Source: an uncultured Oribacterium sp. (GTDB lineage Bacteria; Bacillota; Clostridia; Lachnospirales; Lachnospiraceae). From it: 25,386 bases of DNA. The stretch is from positions 1 to 25,386 of the forward strand of contig CALAOB010000136.1 in assembly GCA_937927445.1 (NCBI GenBank). Reading direction: 5' to 3'. Both the position numbers and the translations under genes were made by a program. The notes under the pieces are model-generated. The model ran no database searches and had not been told where the DNA came from. It saw only the letters and a list, made by a program, of their open reading frames with translations. Below, in pieces: positions 1-7,517 of the stretch. The stretch's first letter is position 1. Every line of letters starts with the position of its first letter.

Positions 1-2858
1 GCGAAGGCATTGGCCGTCATGGCGACGATCGGGATGGTCTTGCCATCCGGGCGGTCGGCCATGCTGCGGATCGCCTGGGTCGCTTCGTAGCCGTTCAGCT
101 GCGGCATCATGATGTCCATGAGGATGAGGTCGAAGCTGCCGGCAGGCGCGGCGCGGAACTGGTCGATGACGTCCTGACCGTCGATGGCGCGGGTAACCAC
201 CATGTCCTTCTCCTCGAGGAGCGTGATCGCGATCTCGGCGTTCAGGTCGTTGTCCTCCGCCATCAGCACACGGATGCCCTGGAGGTCACGCTCTGTGCAG
301 CCCGTCTCCGACTTCTTCTCTGGCGCGACGTCTGCGATCCGGAGCGGCAGCTCGACGGTGAAGGTCGTGCCGACGCCCTGCTTGCTCTTCACATGGATCT
401 CGCCGTTCATCATGTCAACATAGCGCTTCGTGATGGCCATGCCGAGCCCGGTGCCCTTGTAGTTCGTGCGGGCGCCGTCGTTCTCCTGGGCGAACTCCTC
501 ATAGAGATGCGCCTGGAACTCCTCGCTCATGCCGATGCCGGTGTCCGAGATGCGGTAGCGCACCTGGACGTGCTTCCCGTCGCCGACCGGCTGGTCCTCC
601 ACCTCGAAGCGGATCGTGCCGCCGTCCTTCGTGAACTTGATGGCGTTACTGAGGATGTTGATCAGCACCTCACGGATGCGGAGCTCGTCGGCGTACACAT
701 ACTTCGCCGTCGGTGTCCCACGCGTGACGACAAACTCGATATTCCGTCCCTGCAGGAAGCCATGCGCCACCGCCAGCACGGTATCCGTGATCTCGGTGAT
801 GTCACACGGCACCGGCTCGTACATGATCTTGCCGCTCTCGATGCGGCTGATGTCGAGCACGTCGTTGATGAGCGACATCAGGTAGTCCGAGCTCTTCATG
901 ATCTTCTCGAGGCAGTTCCGGACCTTCTCCTCCGGACTCATCGAAAGTGCGATGTTCGTGAAACCGATGATGGCGTTCATCGGGGTACGTATATCGTGCG
1001 ACATACTGTTCAGGAAGGTCGTCTTCGCCACGTTGGCAGCATTGGCCTCGCGTGCCTCCGCGAGCGCCGCCTCGAGCTTTCGCTGCCCGACCACCAGTCG
1101 CGACAGGAGCAGCAGGAGGACGCCAATGATGGCGACCGCGATGAACATCACGGTGCCTGCATTGGCCTGGATAAATCCATGCAGTGTGACCTGATCGTTC
1201 GTGATCGAGTTCTCCGCAAGCACGACGCCGGTCAGAAGGCTCGCGGACTGGGCGATCGCCTTATTGACGATGGTGCCGACCCGCCGGTCATCCTTCATCG
1301 TGACCATCACGAGCTTCTGTCGATTCGCGATCTCCGCAAACGACAGCTTCTTCATCAGCGGATTGTCGTCCAGCTCGTTGATGCGGGCAGACGCGATGAT
1401 GGTCGCATCCGCCTCGCCATCGAGGATCGCCTGGAGGCACTCATTGAAGGTCGCATATTTTCTGGTGGTGATGTCCTTTGAGGAGACACTCACGATCTGG
1501 TCCGAATAGAGGGAAGCGCCGGTCGTGGCAATGACAGCGGAGTTATCGTCGAAGCTGTGGCCCTTATAGATGACCACCGGGGTCACCTCATAGATGGCGT
1601 CGGTCGCCACTGCGCCCATCTGCTCCAGCACATCGAGATCACGGATGATCGGTCCGGCGAGGTCAATTTCGTTACGCTGCAGTGCCTCCCTCATCTCATC
1701 GGTCGTGGTATAGGGCTGCGTGATGATCGTGATGCCATACTGCTGCGCGATGGTGTCCAGCACCGTCTTCAGGATGCCGGAGAGCTCGCCGTCCCGGGTG
1801 CCGCTGAACGGGAATTTATCATCGAAGTAGCCGACACGGATCGTGTTCTGATGGTCCGCGAGCCATTTCTTCTCCTGAAGGTTCAGCAGGAAGTTCCGCG
1901 AGGACTTGTTTTCGTACTGGGCGACCAGTTTGCGGCTGTAATCCGAATCGCTCGTGTTGATCTCCACCATGGCTGCGTTCAGCTCAGAAAGGAGGTCGAG
2001 TCGCTTCGTGTTCACAGCGAAGTAGTAGTCACCGCCACCGACACTCGTGATCGAGACAGCATCGCTGTCCATGATAAGGCCGGGTGCCACGATGGCATCG
2101 AGTGTTCCATACACCAGCGCCTCCGTCAGCGCCTGATCATCCGTGCATGGCACGACCGTGGCCTCGATCTGCTTCGTCTCCAGCCACTGCTCGAGCAGCT
2201 TCTCCGGATAGGTGTCACTGTTGACGCCGATGCGGCAGCCCTCCAGTGCACTGTAGCCGCCCTCGGCCAGCGCCTCGTGTTTCCGGTTGGTAAAGAGCCA
2301 GAACTCTTCGGATCCCTGTGGATAGGACGAAAAGCGCATCCGCCGGGAACGGTCGAGAGTGTAATTGACGTCCCCCATCAGATCGATCTCACCGTTCTCG
2401 AGCATCTCGAGACACTCGCCGAACGGCGCGTAGACATACTCATAATTCCAGCCCGTCAGACTCGCGATTTTCTGCAGGTACTCATAGCCTGCGCCGCGCT
2501 TATGCTCGTCCGCGCCACCCTCCTGAAAATTCCGGGAGGTGAAATAACCGACACGGACGGTTTTTGATTCGGACGGCGAATCGGTGGCAGGCGCCGGGGC
2601 AGTGGAAGGCGCCGCTGCGGCTACGGGCAATGTTGTCGTGCCGGACAGCGGTGCAGTAGCGGTCGATGTTTCGGTACCGGACGCCGGCGCGGTGGCGAGC
2701 GATGTCTCGGTGCCGGACGCCGGCGCGGCTGTCGCAGCGCTCGTCTCCTCTGCATAGACCGGTGTCGGGCGCACGCACAGCGTGAACAGCAGCGATGCGC
2801 AGAGCATCAGCAGTGCAAGTGATTTTTGTGTAAGATATTTCCGAATTCCAGACCTCAT
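1..2858 (-). CDS. Hybrid sensor histidine kinase with two periplasmic solute-binding domains (3' end outside window)
   Basis: BvgS-like membrane sensor that should autophosphorylate and pass phosphate to its own receiver domain. Seen in the minus-strand frame, which stays open from 2858 to the window edge (952 codons, no stop): signal peptide about residues 1-36 ending PVYA; low-complexity linker 37-95; SBP_bac_3 domain 1 starting at TVRVGYF near 98; domain 2 starting at TIRVGYF near 340; one membrane segment about 567-589; HisKA with SHDIRTPMNAI near 619; HATPase with N- and G-box motifs (ILSNAIKFTKDG, GTGLGMAITKRYV); receiver domain with LILMDIMMPQ near 913. The usual lysine-containing end of the receiver, and any Hpt domain, lie outside. 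ATG at 2858 is chosen because a clean signal peptide follows; the Shine-Dalgarno is weak (GGGGG). Binding domains of this family sense amino acids or other small solutes, but the ligand is not predictable here. Confidence 0.93.
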   Translation of the reverse strand, partial: MRSGIRKYLTQKSLALLMLCASLLFTLCVRPTPVYAEETSAATAAPASGTETSLATAPASGTETSTATAPLSGTTTLPVAAAAPSTAPAPATDSPSESKTVRVGYFTSRNFQEGGADEHKRGAGYEYLQKIASLTGWNYEYVYAPFGECLEMLENGEIDLMGDVNYTLDRSRRMRFSSYPQGSEEFWLFTNRKHEALAEGGYSALEGCRIGVNSDTYPEKLLEQWLETKQIEATVVPCTDDQALTEALVYGTLDAIVAPGLIMDSDAVSITSVGGGDYYFAVNTKRLDLLSELNAAMVEINTSDSDYSRKLVAQYENKSSRNFLLNLQEKKWLADHQNTIRVGYFDDKFPFSGTRDGELSGILKTVLDTIAQQYGITIITQPYTTTDEMREALQRNEIDLAGPIIRDLDVLEQMGAVATDAIYEVTPVVIYKGHSFDDNSAVIATTGASLYSDQIVSVSSKDITTRKYATFNECLQAILDGEADATIIASARINELDDNPLMKKLSFAEIANRQKLVMVTMKDDRRVGTIVNKAIAQSASLLTGVVLAENSITNDQVTLHGFIQANAGTVMFIAVAIIGVLLLLLSRLVVGQRKLEAALAEAREANAANVAKTTFLNSMSHDIRTPMNAIIGFTNIALSMSPEEKVRNCLEKIMKSSDYLMSLINDVLDISRIESGKIMYEPVPCDITEITDTVLAVAHGFLQGRNIEFVVTRGTPTAKYVYADELRIREVLINILSNAIKFTKDGGTIRFEVEDQPVGDGKHVQVRYRISDTGIGMSEEFQAHLYEEFAQENDGARTNYKGTGLGMAITKRYVDMMNGEIHVKSKQGVGTTFTVELPLRIADVAPEKKSETGCTERDLQGIRVLMAEDNDLNAEIAITLLEEKDMVVTRAIDGQDVIDQFRAAPAGSFDLILMDIMMPQLNGYEATQAIRSMADRPDGKTIPIVAMTANAF
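2629..2736 (-). repeat. Three tandem 36-bp repeats encoding a 12-residue linker repeat
   Basis: Units at 2701-2736, 2665-2700 and 2629-2664. The first two are nearly identical and the third is degenerate. They encode SGTETS-x-ATAPA-like blocks between the signal peptide and the first solute-binding domain of the sensor kinase. The 36-bp unit preserves the reading frame, so copy number could vary without breaking the gene. It is probably an extracellular spacer rich in Ala, Thr, Ser and Pro. Confidence 0.85.
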
Positions 2859-2989
2859 CGCGACCCCCGTCGGCGCAGCAGTATATCTCTCCGTTCCTGC
2901 GCCGGACATACTTGTGTACATTTTAACATGTTTTAAGCTGAATATATACTTCTCATTTCCCTGGGTTTTGAGTGGTAACATACCTGCGC

Positions 2990-3022
2990 CAAAGAAGCCG
3001 GCGGGATATCCGGCCGGCTTTT
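2990..3022. repeat. Terminator-like GC-rich hairpin, inverted copy of the one after rmd
   Basis: AAGCCGGC and GCCGGCTT arms surround GGGATATCC; TTTT follows on the plus strand and TTCTTT on the minus strand. Read on the plus strand, 2990-3019 matches the minus strand of 5249-5278 at 29 of 30 positions. It sits between the divergent sensor kinase and gmd, where no transcript obviously ends, so it may be an insulator or a repeat rather than a simple terminator. The rest of the 2859-3149 gap shows AT-rich sequence (2900-2960) that may hold the kinase promoter, but no clear promoter boxes. Confidence 0.7.
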
Positions 3023-3149
3023 CAGTGGCTTCCAGGCGCTTTTTTCGTCTCAGGCTATGGAATCCTCGCCGACATGTGATAAACTATGTGAAAGTATGGC
3101 CAGTCCACACATAAAAAAGATTCTTCTATAGAAAGAACAGGAGACATAT

Positions 3150-4184
3150 ATGAAAAAGGCGTTAATTACAGGTATCACAGGTCAGGATGGTTCCTATCTG
3201 GCAGAGCTTCTGCTGGAGAAGGGCTACGAGGTGCACGGTATCATCCGTCGTGCGTCGGTTTCCACGACTGAGCGCATTGACCACATCCTCGATAAGCTGA
3301 TCATCCACGAGGGCGATCTTTCCGACTCCTCCAGCATCATCCGTATCGTGCTTCAGGTGAAGCCGGACGAGATCTACAACCTTGCGGCACAGTCCCATGT
3401 ACAGGTTTCCTTCGAGGCGGCTGAGTACACCGGTGACGTCGACGCACTCGGCGTGCTTCGTATCCTCGAGGCTGTCCACACCGCGGGTCTCGACAAGACC
3501 TGCCGCGTATACCAGGCATCCACATCCGAGCTCTTCGGTAAGGTCGAGGCGGTTCCGCAGTCCGAAACGACCCCGTTCCATCCGTTCAGCCCGTACGCCG
3601 TTGCGAAGCAGTACGGCTTCTGGATGATGCGTCAGTATCGTGACGCTTACGGCATCTTCGCCTGCAACGGCATCCTCTTCAACCACGAGTCCGAGCGCCG
3701 CGGCGACAACTTCGTCACCCGTAAGATCACGCTTGCTGCCGGCCGCATCGCCTGCGGTCTCCAGGATCACCTCGAGCTCGGCAATCTCGATTCTCTCCGT
3801 GACTGGGGTTACGCGAAGGATTACGTTGAGTGCATGTGGCTGATCCTCCAGCAGGACGAGCCGGATGATTACGTCATCGCGACCGGCGTACAGCACACCG
3901 TCCGTGAGTTCACCACCCTCGCATTTGCGAATGATGGCATCGAGCTCGAGTGGCGCGGCGAGGGCATCGACGAGAAGGGCTACGATAAGAAGACCGGTAA
4001 GATGCTCGTCAGTGTCAACCCGAAGTGGTACCGCCCGACCGACGTCGTGAATCTCTTAGGTGACCCGACGAAGGCGAGAACGAAGCTCGGCTGGAATCCG
4101 CAGAAGACCAGCTACGAGGAGCTCTGCCAGATCATGGCCGAGCACGACCTTCAGCTCGCAAAGAAGGAAGCAGGGCTCCAGTAA
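3150..4184 (+). CDS. gmd: GDP-mannose 4,6-dehydratase
   Basis: Converts GDP-D-mannose to GDP-4-dehydro-6-deoxy-D-mannose in the cytoplasm, the first step towards GDP-rhamnose or GDP-fucose. The 344-residue product has the family's usual length. An N-terminal NADP-binding motif GITGQDGSYLAE (residues 8-19) is followed by catalytic T125, E127 (STSELFG), Y149 and K153 (YAVAK), the same spacing as T132/E134/Y156/K160 of E. coli Gmd, and by NHESERRGDNFVTRKIT. The start has AGGAG six bases upstream (3139-3143). The next gene, rmd, starts 117 bases downstream on the same strand and would use its product. It probably supplies deoxysugar for a surface polysaccharide or glycan. Confidence 0.97.
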   Translation: MKKALITGITGQDGSYLAELLLEKGYEVHGIIRRASVSTTERIDHILDKLIIHEGDLSDSSSIIRIVLQVKPDEIYNLAAQSHVQVSFEAAEYTGDVDALGVLRILEAVHTAGLDKTCRVYQASTSELFGKVEAVPQSETTPFHPFSPYAVAKQYGFWMMRQYRDAYGIFACNGILFNHESERRGDNFVTRKITLAAGRIACGLQDHLELGNLDSLRDWGYAKDYVECMWLILQQDEPDDYVIATGVQHTVREFTTLAFANDGIELEWRGEGIDEKGYDKKTGKMLVSVNPKWYRPTDVVNLLGDPTKARTKLGWNPQKTSYEELCQIMAEHDLQLAKKEAGLQ

Positions 4185-4198
4185 GATCGGACGCCCAT

Positions 4199-4219
4199 CG
4201 ATGGCAGGCAGTGCCATCG
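4199..4219 (+). other. Intercistronic hairpin between gmd and rmd
   Basis: CGATGGC and GCCATCG form a 7-bp stem with a 7-base loop. A second, imperfect stem lies at about 4248-4277 (GCAGG..GGCG against CGCC..CCTGC). No T-run follows either, so they are unlikely to stop transcription fully. They could tune mRNA stability or reduce read-through into rmd. Confidence 0.4.
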
Positions 4220-4301
4220 GAGTAAATTCGGAAACATTGGCATGGGCAGGTGGCGCAGATCGAAACGCCGGCCTGCTCATGTGATTTACATGGAGAAATA
4301 T

Positions 4302-5225
4302 ATGGAAAAGGTCCTGATTTTTGGCGCGGGCGGCTTCGTCGGAAGCTACCTCTCGCGCGAGTTTCTCGAGCATGGCTACGCCGTGGTCGGGAGTGATAAG
4401 GCCACGCGCGGGCAGCTGCCGCCGGAGGTCGCGTTCCACCCGGCGGACCTTCTGAACGCCGCGGAGGTCGAGGCGCTGGTCAATGCTGTCGGCCCGGACA
4501 TCGTCGTCAACCTCGCCGCGATCAGCAGCGTCGGGGCTTCGTGGGGCATCCCGCAGACGACGATCGAGGTGAACGTGGTCGGTGCCCTCAACATCCTCGA
4601 GGCCGCGCGAAAGGCGGAGAAGAAACCGCGCATCCTGTTTGTCGGCTCAAGTGAGGAGTACGTCATCACGGAGCAGGCCATCAACGAGGAAACGGAGCTC
4701 AATGCCAGCAATCCGTATGGCATCTCGAAGGTGACGCAGGAGAATTTCGCGGCACTCTACCGCGAGCATTACGGCCTCCGCGTCTACTGCGTGCGTCCGT
4801 TCAATCATACCGGCGTCGGCCAGCGCGATTCCTTCGTCCTTCCGAGCTTCTGTAAGCAGGTGGCGGCGATCGAGAAGAGCGGGCAGCCGGGCACGATTCA
4901 GGTCGGCAACCTCAACATTGAGCGTGACTTCAGCCACGTGAAGGACATCGTCCGCGCGTACCGCATGATCGTCGAACAGGACGACTGCCGCGCCATCTAT
5001 AATGTCGGCTCCGGTACGGCCTATAACCTGACCGAGCTGCTCCAGTACGTCACGAAGCTCAGCCAGCAGCCGATCTCCATCGAGGTCGACCCGGCCCGCT
5101 TCCGCCCGTCCGACCAGCCACGCATCTGCTGCGACCACCGTCGCATCACGGAAGAACTCGGCTGGACACCAGAGTACAGCGTCTATGACGCACTCCGGGA
5201 GATGTATGAGGCATTTCTGAACTAA
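4302..5225 (+). CDS. rmd: GDP-4-dehydro-6-deoxy-D-mannose reductase (GDP-D-rhamnose forming)
   Basis: Short-chain dehydrogenase/epimerase of the extended SDR class, 307 residues. Seen: Rossmann motif GAGGFVGS (8-15), SSEEY (116-120), catalytic Y139 and K143 in YGISK, and RPFNHTGVGQ, which is typical of the Rmd branch. It should reduce the product of Gmd at C4 with NAD(P)H to give GDP-D-rhamnose. ATG 4302 is preferred over in-frame ATG 4290 and the upstream frame because GGAG at 4292-4295 lies six bases before it. A GDP-6-deoxy-talose reductase cannot be excluded from sequence alone; a GDP-fucose synthase (Fcl) is less likely because the SSEEY/RPFNHTGVGQ pattern fits Rmd better. Transcription probably ends at the hairpin at 5249-5276. 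Confidence 0.85.
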   Translation: MEKVLIFGAGGFVGSYLSREFLEHGYAVVGSDKATRGQLPPEVAFHPADLLNAAEVEALVNAVGPDIVVNLAAISSVGASWGIPQTTIEVNVVGALNILEAARKAEKKPRILFVGSSEEYVITEQAINEETELNASNPYGISKVTQENFAALYREHYGLRVYCVRPFNHTGVGQRDSFVLPSFCKQVAAIEKSGQPGTIQVGNLNIERDFSHVKDIVRAYRMIVEQDDCRAIYNVGSGTAYNLTELLQYVTKLSQQPISIEVDPARFRPSDQPRICCDHRRITEELGWTPEYSVYDALREMYEAFLN

Positions 5226-5248
5226 AAATCAAAGATCGAAGCATCAGG

Positions 5249-5276
5249 AGCCGGCGGGATATCCCGCCGGCTTCTT
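5249..5276 (+). terminator. Terminator between convergent rmd and trpA
   Basis: A 24-nt perfect palindrome (AGCCGGCGGGAT followed by its complement, 5249-5272), followed on the plus strand by TTCTTT. It ends the gmd-rmd transcript. The minus strand lacks a T-run, so termination of the trp transcript here would be weaker. It is an inverted copy of the hairpin at 2990-3019. Confidence 0.8.
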
Positions 5277-5279
5277 TGC

Positions 5280-6056
5280 CTACAGCGCGTGCACCGCGTC
5301 CGCCATCTGTTTCACGTATTCCTTCACCGGGCCGGCGGCGTCCGTTCCATGCTTCGCGATGAGCTTGATGATCGCGGAGCCGACGATGGCACCGTCCGAG
5401 AGGGCGGCCATCTTCGCGGCCTGCTCCGGGGTCGAGATGCCGAAGCCGACGGCGCATGGCACCTTCGAGTTCTTTTTGACGAGGGCGGTCATCGCGCCGA
5501 TGTCCGTCGTGATCTCGCTGCGGGTTCCGGTGACGCCGAGGGAGGATACCATATAGAGGAAGCCCTTCGCTTCCTTCGCGATCATCGCGATGCGGTCCTC
5601 CGAGGTCGGCGCGATCATCGAGATCAGGTCGATGCCATAGCGGTCAAAGACCTCCGCAAACTCCTCGCGCTCCTCGTATGGCACGTCCGGGAGGATGATG
5701 CCATCGACACCTGCCGCCTGCGCCTGTGCAGCGAAGCGCTCACAACCGTAGGAAAAGACGACATTGGCATAGGTCATATACACGAGCGGGATCGTCACCG
5801 TCGCGCGGAGCTTCTTCGTGAGCTCGAACACCTTATCCGTCGTGGTGCCGGCCCGAAGCGCCACCTCGTCGGCCTCCATGATGACCGGACCCTCCGCCGT
5901 CGGATCCGAAAACGGGATGCCGAGCTCGATCAGATCCGCGCCGCCCTCGACGGCCGCCTCGACGATCTTTTCCGTCGTCGCGAGGTCTGGATCACCCACC
6001 GTGATGAAGGCGATGAACGCCTTCTTATTCTGAAATGCATCTGCTATACGATTCAT
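5280..6056 (-). CDS. trpA: Tryptophan synthase alpha chain
   Basis: Cleaves indole-3-glycerol phosphate to indole and glyceraldehyde-3-phosphate; indole is channelled to TrpB. The 258 residues match the usual length. Catalytic glutamate E44 lies in LIELGIPFSDP. The position of the second catalytic acid (Asp60 in Salmonella) is Glu55 here (TAEGP), a substitution I recall in clostridial TrpA proteins. GVTGTRSE and GFGISTPEQ are the phosphate-binding loops. Last gene of trpDCFBA; 85 bases separate it from the trpB stop, and that gap holds a palindromic element. The ribosome binding site is AGGTGG four bases before ATG. Confidence 0.97.
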   Translation of the reverse strand: MNRIADAFQNKKAFIAFITVGDPDLATTEKIVEAAVEGGADLIELGIPFSDPTAEGPVIMEADEVALRAGTTTDKVFELTKKLRATVTIPLVYMTYANVVFSYGCERFAAQAQAAGVDGIILPDVPYEEREEFAEVFDRYGIDLISMIAPTSEDRIAMIAKEAKGFLYMVSSLGVTGTRSEITTDIGAMTALVKKNSKVPCAVGFGISTPEQAAKMAALSDGAIVGSAIIKLIAKHGTDAAGPVKEYVKQMADAVHAL

Positions 6057-6077
6057 GTTTCCACCTTTTCTTTCCTA

Positions 6078-6122
6078 AAGTTTTTCTAAACTCGAGTTTA
6101 TGGGGTCAGACCCCATAAACTC
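6078..6122. repeat. Palindromic element, trpB-trpA gap (single C-type copy)
   Basis: GAGTTTATGGGGTC, one A, then the complementary arm: a 29-nt perfect palindrome at 6094-6122. It is preceded by an AT-rich tail (TTTTTCTAAACTC); TAAACTCGAGTTTA (6087-6100) is itself palindromic, so two folds compete. The same C-type sequence recurs in trpC and before trpD. Confidence 0.9.
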
Positions 6123-6141
6123 ATAAACTGGCGCAAGGGCG

Positions 6142-7338
6142 TCACTCGTCGTCGCGGATGTTCTCGCCGCGGTAGCGGGCGATCGCCGCGCAGTCCTTGT
6201 CGCCGCGGCCGGAGATCGTGATGACGATGGTCTGGTCCTTCCGCATGGTCGGCGCAAGCTTCAGCGCGTAGGCGACGGCATGAGAACTTTCGATAGCCGG
6301 GATGATGCCCTCCATCTTCGACATATATTCGAAAGCATTGACCGCTTCGTCGTCCGTCCCCGGTACGTACTGCGCACGGCCGATGTCGTGGAGGTACGCG
6401 TGCTCCGGGCCGATGCCCGGGTAGTCGAGGCCGGCGGAGATCGAGTAAACCGGCGCGATCTGACCGTACTCGTTCTGGCAGAAGTAGGACTTCATGCCAT
6501 GGAAGATGCCGAGGCTGCCGGTGTTGATCGTGGCTGCCGTCTCGAAGGTGTCGATGCCTCTGCCCGCGGCCTCACAGCCGATGAGCTGCACCTCCGGGTC
6601 ATCGATGAAGTGGTAGAAGGAGCCGATGGCGTTCGATCCGCCGCCGACGCACGCGATGACGGCATCCGGAAGCCGGCCCTCCTTCTCGAGCATCTGCTCC
6701 TTGATTTCCTTCGAGATCACCGCCTGGAAATCACGCACGATCGTCGGGAACGGGTGCGGGCCCATGACGGAGCCGAGGCAGTAGTGGGTGTCCTCGATGC
6801 GGCTCGTCCACTCGCGCATCGCCTGGGAAACCGCATCCTTCAGGGTGCCGGTGCCGTCCGTAACCGGGACCACCTCCGCTCCGAGAAGGCGCATCTTGTA
6901 GACATTGAGCGCCTGGCGCTCCGTATCCACCTTGCCCATGAAGACCACGCACTCCATACCCATGAGCGCCGCCACCGTCGCGGTCGCCACACCATGCTGG
7001 CCTGCGCCGGTCTCCGCGATAAGGCGGGTCTTGCCCATCTTCTTCGCGAGCAGCGCCTGGCCGAGGCAGTTGTTGATCTTGTGCGCGCCCGTGTGGTTCA
7101 GGTCCTCACGCTTCAGGTAGATCTTCGCGCCGCCGAGGTCCTTCGTCATCTTCTCCGCATAGTAGAGGCGGCTCGGACGGCCCGCATACTCGTTGAAGAG
7201 CGTCTGCAGCTCCGCATTAAATTCCGGGTCGTCCTTGTATTTGTTGTACGCAGCCTCGAGCTCGATCACCGCGTTCATCAGCGTCTCCGGGATGTACTGC
7301 CCCCCGTGAATACCGAATCTTCCATTCTGATTTGTCAT
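6142..7338 (-). CDS. trpB: Tryptophan synthase beta chain
   Basis: PLP enzyme that condenses indole with serine to give tryptophan, in an alpha2-beta2 complex with TrpA. The 398 residues match the TrpB1 family. Lys87 in NHTGAHKINN carries PLP; Glu109 in IAETGAGQHG is the catalytic acid; GGGSNAIG binds the PLP phosphate. The HGGQYIPETL start is typical. AAGGA lies upstream of ATG. No truncation or odd feature in the protein. The gap up to trpF is 171 bases, long for a trp operon, and carries hairpins and a palindromic element. Confidence 0.98.
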   Translation of the reverse strand: MTNQNGRFGIHGGQYIPETLMNAVIELEAAYNKYKDDPEFNAELQTLFNEYAGRPSRLYYAEKMTKDLGGAKIYLKREDLNHTGAHKINNCLGQALLAKKMGKTRLIAETGAGQHGVATATVAALMGMECVVFMGKVDTERQALNVYKMRLLGAEVVPVTDGTGTLKDAVSQAMREWTSRIEDTHYCLGSVMGPHPFPTIVRDFQAVISKEIKEQMLEKEGRLPDAVIACVGGGSNAIGSFYHFIDDPEVQLIGCEAAGRGIDTFETAATINTGSLGIFHGMKSYFCQNEYGQIAPVYSISAGLDYPGIGPEHAYLHDIGRAQYVPGTDDEAVNAFEYMSKMEGIIPAIESSHAVAYALKLAPTMRKDQTIVITISGRGDKDCAAIARYRGENIRDDE

Positions 7339-7465
7339 ATCTCGTCCTTTCCGGCATCCACTGCCGTTCGTCTTTCTGTTTCAGAGGCCAATGCATCGGC
7401 CTTTCCATCGTCACTGAAGCGGTCACGCTTCGCGGGCTGTCGGCCTCGCTTTCGCCGCCCGCTCC
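7339..7465. other. Hairpin-rich intercistronic gap upstream of trpB
   Basis: No open frame resembling a gene. GAAGCG-GTCA-CGCTTC (7416-7431) is a perfect 6-bp hairpin, and AGGCC..GGCCT (7384-7402) is a second one. The gap carries the trpB ribosome binding site at its low-coordinate end and runs into the 52-nt repeat at 7466-7517. Possible RNA-processing region of the polycistronic transcript. Confidence 0.45.
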
Positions 7466-7517
7466 GTCATCTTAAGAATTTCGTAAGGGGGTCTGACCCC
7501 ATTAAATTTTTATAAAC
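7466..7517. repeat. Palindromic element overlapping the trpF stop codon
   Basis: A 52-nt sequence matching 9239-9290 at 51 of 52 positions. It begins with the near-palindrome CTTAAGAATTTCGTAAG, then GGGGTCTGACCCC (7488-7500) and an ATTAAATTTTTATAAAC tail. The tail supplies the final Ser-Leu codons and the TAA stop of trpF (7510-7512). Confidence 0.9.

Noticed and set aside
393..1481. Long open frame on the plus strand opposite the sensor kinase
   Set aside because: The minus strand encodes unmistakable kinase domains; the plus frame has no recognisable motif and reflects GC-rich codon bias.
3104..3132. Promoter TCCACA-17-TATAGA for gmd
   Set aside because: The predicted start would lie almost on the ribosome binding site, leaving no room for a leader; the boxes may be chance.
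4242..4301. Earlier start for rmd
   Set aside because: The extension is Arg-rich, precedes the Rossmann fold and lacks a ribosome binding site; ATG 4302 has GGAG at proper distance.
6280..7515. 411-codon open frame opposite trpB
   Set aside because: Arg/His/Leu-rich product with no family resemblance, lying entirely over trpB and the gap; it is an antisense shadow.
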